The notes under the pieces were generated by a model. The model did no database searches and was not told the DNA's origin. It was given only the letters and a program-made list of their open reading frames with translations. The translations under genes and the position numbers were made by a program. A stretch of DNA of 64,000 bases, taken from Cryptomeria japonica. Its lineage: Eukaryota > Streptophyta > Pinopsida > Cupressales > Cupressaceae. The stretch is taken from NCBI RefSeq assembly GCF_030272615.1, contig NC_081407.1, positions 316,660,456-316,724,455 of the forward strand, in the 5' to 3' direction. Below are positions 60,245 to 64,000 of the stretch, in pieces (positions within the stretch are counted from its first letter, which is position 1; every line of letters begins with the position of its first letter).

Positions 60245-61393
60245 CTATTGTGTACTATCAGGGAGAATGTCAAACCCTTCATCCTCAGGCGCCTGAGAGG
60301 GGTTTTCACCATTGGATACGCTCTTTCTTTTTACTTTTGTCGGATCAAACAGTGCCACAGTGTGGTTTTCACTGGAAGATCCATGTTTGATTGTTATATT
60401 TTTGCAGCAGAAAGGTTTGGCATCCGCCCCGAAGAATGATGCACTATTAAGTTCAATGGCGAATCCAGCTTTGTGATCCCCGCTTGGTAGGTTATCCCTT
60501 AATTCCAAAAAGTCAATGATGGCCTCATCGTTTTGGAAAAAGTCAAGGCATGGGGAATTTGGTTGGTTCCATTCGATGAGTTCAGGGTGGATAATGGGCA
60601 TTACTTCATCGATTAGGTTAAGTGCACTAGATGTATCAGTGAGGGTTAAGACGTTATGGTGAAGGTCGTTGATGGTACTCTCCCTGTCAGAATCAGGCAT
60701 AGGATGAGACGTAGGGTCTGTGGAAGATGTTTCCAGTTCAGGAACCCAAGTGGTCTTTATCTGTGCTTCTCCGTAAACAGGGATGTCTTTGCGTGGTGGA
60801 GGTGGTGATGTGTCTTCCTCATCTGAAGTGTTAAGCTGTACAAAATCAAATTCCCACTCATGTGAGTCAGTCTCTGAGTCACTTTCCAACATCCGATTAC
60901 TATACCATACTGGGATATCTTTTGAGTTAAATACTGCAGGTGTGATTGGTTGATGTACCTTTGTAGTGATCGGTGCTGCAAGAAGATTGATGGGGGCAAA
61001 AGAATATGGTACTGGGAGTATCGGTAATATTGACTCAGTTGCTTCTGCTGAAACTGTTGGTGCTATAGATGTTGTTGCGGGTTCTGATACAGTTGCTACT
61101 GCTAATGGTGTTGTTGATGGGATTACTGGTTTGTTTGGTGGGATGAGTGGCATTAGTGATGGTTGTGTTGGGGTTTTGATCCTTGGTGGGGCAGTTGGGA
61201 TGGTGCTTGATGCCACTTTGATAATGAAAGGTGTCCTTTTTGCCGTAGGTGGACAAAATGGTTTGTTGGGTTTTCCTTTGAATTTTAATTTAGGAAAGAT
61301 CTCTTTTTCAAAGCCTAGGCTTGTATTACCTTTGGGCTTTAATTCCGCCAGCAGAGGTTCATGTCGTCCTTGTTTGCAATATCCCAAAGCACT
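60245..61393 (-). CDS. Tat-1 protease-RT linker, Pro/Thr/Ser-rich (about 380 codons)
   Basis: Open from near 61387 to 60245, in the same frame as the protease ORF upstream and separated from it only by a TAG at 61394. It starts GYCKQGRHEPLLAELKPKGN, the second half of a Gly-patch-like motif; the first half (GKGLLIMQRMGYDG) ends the protease ORF. Then come long Pro/Thr/Ala-rich low-complexity stretches and an acidic Ser segment (ESDSETDSHEWEFD). Such linkers between protease and RT are seen in Tat/Ogre elements. No enzyme motif. Confidence 0.6.
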   Translation of the reverse strand, partial: SALGYCKQGRHEPLLAELKPKGNTSLGFEKEIFPKLKFKGKPNKPFCPPTAKRTPFIIKVASSTIPTAPPRIKTPTQPSLMPLIPPNKPVIPSTTPLAVATVSEPATTSIAPTVSAEATESILPILPVPYSFAPINLLAAPITTKVHQPITPAVFNSKDIPVWYSNRMLESDSETDSHEWEFDFVQLNTSDEEDTSPPPPRKDIPVYGEAQIKTTWVPELETSSTDPTSHPMPDSDRESTINDLHHNVLTLTDTSSALNLIDEVMPIIHPELIEWNQPNSPCLDFFQNDEAIIDFLELRDNLPSGDHKAGFAIELNSASFFGADAKPFCCKNITIKHGSSSENHTVALFDPTKVKRKSVSNGENPSQAPEDEGFDILPDSTQ

Positions 61394-62401
61394 CTAACCA
61401 TCATACCCCATTCTTTGCATAATGAGGAGACCTTTGCCATACTGATCCGTAGGAAGTTTAACTTTCGGTATATCAGTGGTGATGGGATCTTTATAGATCC
61501 AGTCTGCCAAGTCCTCATCTTGGGTTTCTTCGTCTTGACTCTTTCCAAGGATGAAAGGCGTCAAAGCACATGCTGGCGTGACTAGTGGTTGTTGGAGTAC
61601 CTGTTGTGGTTTACCATGTGTTCTAGGAGAAATGGGCATTTGTCCCACACAAAAGAGTTGACTCAAGTTGTATTCCCCAGGACCTTCCTCTGCTATCCTC
61701 ATCTTAAGCTTTTCTTGCTTGGGTATAGTGGTGTTTGAACTGGTAAGAGAGGTGGGACTTATATATGATGTGGAGGAAATGACTTCTCTATTATTAGGAA
61801 CGGTAATCTTTGGTTGATGGCTGATATTATGGCAATACGCAAAGGGATTGGCATCGCCCAGGATTGTGATCTCTACACCGTTATGTGGGAACTTGATACA
61901 TTGATGATGGGTAGATGGAAAGGCTTGCATGGCATGTATCCAGGGTCTCCCTAACAGTAGATTGTATGGCAGAGGAAGGTCCAGAACCTGACAGATGATG
62001 TGTTTTACCACGGGGCCCACTCGGATTGGTAGTACCACAACTCCTTTGGATGAACGCTCTGCATCGTCATAGGCTTTGATTGTGATCTTCTTACGAGGAT
62101 CCACTGATTCTACTGCATATCCCAATGTTGTGACCAACTATAGTGTACAAATATTCAGGCCTGCTCCATTATCGATCAAGACTTGCTTGATCCTATGCTG
62201 GTTGATAAAGCCTTCAATGTGTAGTGAAGCATTATGAGGTTGCTGGAAGGAAGAGTTGTCACTTTCGGAAAAAGTGAGACAAGGTGATGACTTTAGACTT
62301 CCAACCATGGCTTGAAATTGGTCTGTATTCAGATTTGCAGGGACTGACGCCTCTTGGAGTGCTTGATCCAAGATAGTTTTATGAGATGGCGATAGGCGCA
62401 A
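61394..62401 (-). pseudogene. Tat-1 aspartic protease
   Basis: Active site VLIDNGAGLNICTL near 62160-62200 (D-N-G, as common in Tat elements), then a TAG at 62138, then VTTLGYAVESVD, VGPVVKHIICQVLDL and LLLGRPWIHAMQAFPSTHHQ (the flap-side LLGRPWIH motif of Tat/Ogre). One frame throughout except the TAG. The protease cuts Gag-Pol. The end carries half of the Gly-patch-like segment. Confidence 0.8.
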
Positions 62402-64000
62402 TAGCTCTAAAATGGATATAAGCGCAGGTGTTTTGTCTAATTGTTCTACAAGATTGTATTGCTTTGGGATGGAGGTGGTGCCTTATGGAGCTACCTTTAT
62501 GGTAACTTTGTCGTGACGTGTAACAACATTGCAATTTGAGTTGGGATTTTTGAAGGTTATAGTTGCAACTTGTTCATTGGCATCATACAGGTGTTTTAAA
62601 GTGTAATTATACACAGCCTGTGTATAATCAGTGGTATCAGTGCCTCACCTGGAAGTGGAAGGACCCCTTTGATCTTGTGATGGAAGTGGATTTTTGAACA
62701 TCAGATGATCATTATTGGTTGTTTTTGGGTCATGTCCTTCAATTTCAATTTCTCCTCGGTCAATAAGATCCTGAATAAGATCTTTTAATCGATGACAATT
62801 ACTTGTCTTGTGTCCTCTTCCTTGATGGAATTCACAGTGTTCAGTATCTCTCCACCATGCCGGTTGACCTGATGCTCATAGTTTGATAGTTTAGGTAGAG
62901 TGACCAAATTTTGAGAAATGAGTTGTCGCAATACTATTTCAATGGGTTCCCCTAAGGGAGTGTATGTTCATTTTTGTTTTTGCTGACGAGGTCTAGGTTC
63001 ATCGTGAGATGTGATGCGACCTTGATTGGAAGGAACATTTGTGTTATTCTGAGGTGGAGGATTTTGTCCTGCAAACCAAACCACAGGTTGTGCATTTTGG
63101 ATAGTCCGGGCATCCACAACCCCATCGTTGATGATATTCTTGTTTTTATTCCAGAAGCTTGGTTTATCACTATTGAAGCGTGGGCGAGGACCATCCTTTG
63201 GTTCATTATAGATTTTGATGAGTCCTTTCTTGATAAGTGCCCTTTCACATTTCAAACCCTTGGTGATCATATCATTAAAAGAGTTTGTGTCTTTGACATC
63301 CAGGTGAAATTCCATTTCTTCGTTTAAGTTGGAAATGAATATTTCCACTAGTTCTCGTTCAGGTAATTGAAGAGAACGTCTGCTAGACATTTGAGGCCAT
63401 CGTTGCAGGAATACTGAGAATATTTCACCTGGTTTTTGTTTAGTGTTGCACAGATCAGCCATGGTGATGTCGCGTTCAATGTTATGAGAGTAATGAGCTA
63501 GGAACTTCTGGATGAGTTCCTCAAATGTTCTAATGCCACCTGGTAGTCGGGAAAACCATGATGTGGTTGTTCCTTCCAAGCTTTGGGGAAAAAGGCGCAT
63601 TAGGTATGTGTCTTCATATGCCACTTCGAGACAAGCAGAATGAAATTCTCTGACATGATCACGAGGATCTCCCTTTCCTCTATATTTTTCGAATTTGGGT
63701 GTTTCGAATCCTCATGGAAAGGGTGGCATATAAAGATTCCTATCAAAAGGATAGGGACGGATGTCATTGAGTGAGAATTGGTTAGTTTTGATACCACTAT
63801 GAAGCTATTGGGCAAAATTCTTGACTTGTTGCCACAACATCTCCATTTCATTTGGAGGAGGAGGTGGTGGGTTACCTCGAGGAATGTTATATCTGATGGG
63901 ATCTCTACCTCTTTCCTCTTCATGGTGACTTTTTCTTTCGGATGCTTGTCTTAATTGGGCAAGATCAAAGTCAGAGGGGAGTTTTGTTTCTTCTTGAGCG
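62402..64000 (-). pseudogene. Tat-1 gag (retrotransposon gag domain), N-terminus beyond the window
   Basis: The core gag domain at 62968-63624 reads LMRLFPQSLEGTTTSWFSRL, FEELIQKFLAHYSHNI, FSVFLQRWPQM and ELVEIFISNLNEEMEF, the classic plant Gypsy gag (retrotrans_gag) pattern that forms the particle shell. A Pro/Asn-rich tail follows (QPVVWFAGQNPPPQNN). About 62760-62830 reads CHRLKDLIQDLIDRGEIEI, the usual segment after the Tat zinc knuckle. Upstream (63624-64000) is a Pro-rich part with a frame change near 63610. At least two frameshifts and one stop inside. Confidence 0.8.

Larger units (their letters stand above)
49857..64000 (-). mobile_element. Tat-1: Tat-lineage Ty3/Gypsy element with antisense PMD gene (over 14.1 kb, right end outside window)
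   Basis: Minus strand, read right to left: gag, protease, linker, RT, RNase H, archaeal RNase H, integrase, spacer, an antisense PMD gene, polypurine tract, 3' LTR. Domain order and dual RNase H define the Tat lineage. It interrupts Tat-2 inside the protease region. Its 5' LTR and gag start lie beyond 64000. Reading frames are long but stopped about ten times. Confidence 0.85.

Noticed and set aside
60966-61397. 143-codon plus-strand frame rich in Gly/Val/Ala
   Set aside because: Antisense shadow of the Pro/Thr/Ala-rich linker of Tat-1.
1-64000. Host protein-coding gene or tRNA gene
   Set aside because: None found; all recognisable protein motifs are retroelement, and tRNA-like words are primer binding sites only.

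Overview
The window is AT-rich, repeat-dominated nuclear DNA from a seed plant. Plant origin is supported by Ty1/Copia elements primed by initiator-Met tRNA (TGGTATCAGAGC), Tat-lineage Ty3/Gypsy elements with a second, archaeal-type RNase H, and a plant mobile domain (PMD) ORF. Long LTRs (0.9-1.4 kb), heavy nesting and strong stop-codon decay would suit a gymnosperm such as a conifer, but that is only inference. I found no host gene, tRNA, rRNA or CRISPR array. Every coding segment I can recognise belongs to a transposable element, and nearly all are broken.

Layout, left to right. 1-2963: 5' half of a minus-strand Copia element (Copia-1) that runs off the left edge. 2964-6989: minus-strand Gypsy-like element (H) with a 1.23 kb 5' LTR. 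6990-8019 and 14779-15389: two halves of an old minus-strand Gypsy gag/protease relic (G). They are split by a complete 6,754 bp gag-only element (A, 8020-14773, TSD ATACC). 15390-16688: 3' end of a Tat-1-like element (F). 16689-18225: 5' LTR and gag start of a plus-strand Copia (Copia-I). 19054-25733: structurally complete minus-strand Copia (Copia-J, TSD GAATC) with LTRs, PBS, PPT and all domains but several stops. 27150-28256: solo Copia LTR (TSD AGATA). About 28490-28618: right terminus of a CACTA transposon. 28619-32350: no gene recognised.

32351-35632: plus-strand relative of element A (C), cut short. 35633-49856: Tat-2, a minus-strand Tat Gypsy element with domain order PR - archaeal RNase H - RT - RH - INT, followed by a long sense-strand extra ORF. 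That ORF is broken by a 2.4 kb short LTR element (37556-39938, TSD AATCA) and a solo LTR of the A family (42025-43269). 49857-64000 and beyond: Tat-1, a second minus-strand Tat element with order gag - PR - linker - RT - RH - archaeal RNase H - INT. It carries a PMD gene in antisense orientation (52382-54373) with its own plus-strand TATA box and an AGCGCTATTG repeat array upstream.

The most interesting material is: the antisense PMD gene with a possible intron; the two Tat elements with different archaeal RNase H positions; the large unknown sense ORF of Tat-2; and a foldback at the U5/PBS end of all four A-family LTRs whose two arms changed together while the sequence diverged. Most decay is C-to-T (CAG to TAG, CGA to TGA), as expected for methylated transposons. 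Boundaries given with target-site duplications are firm; others are marked approximate.
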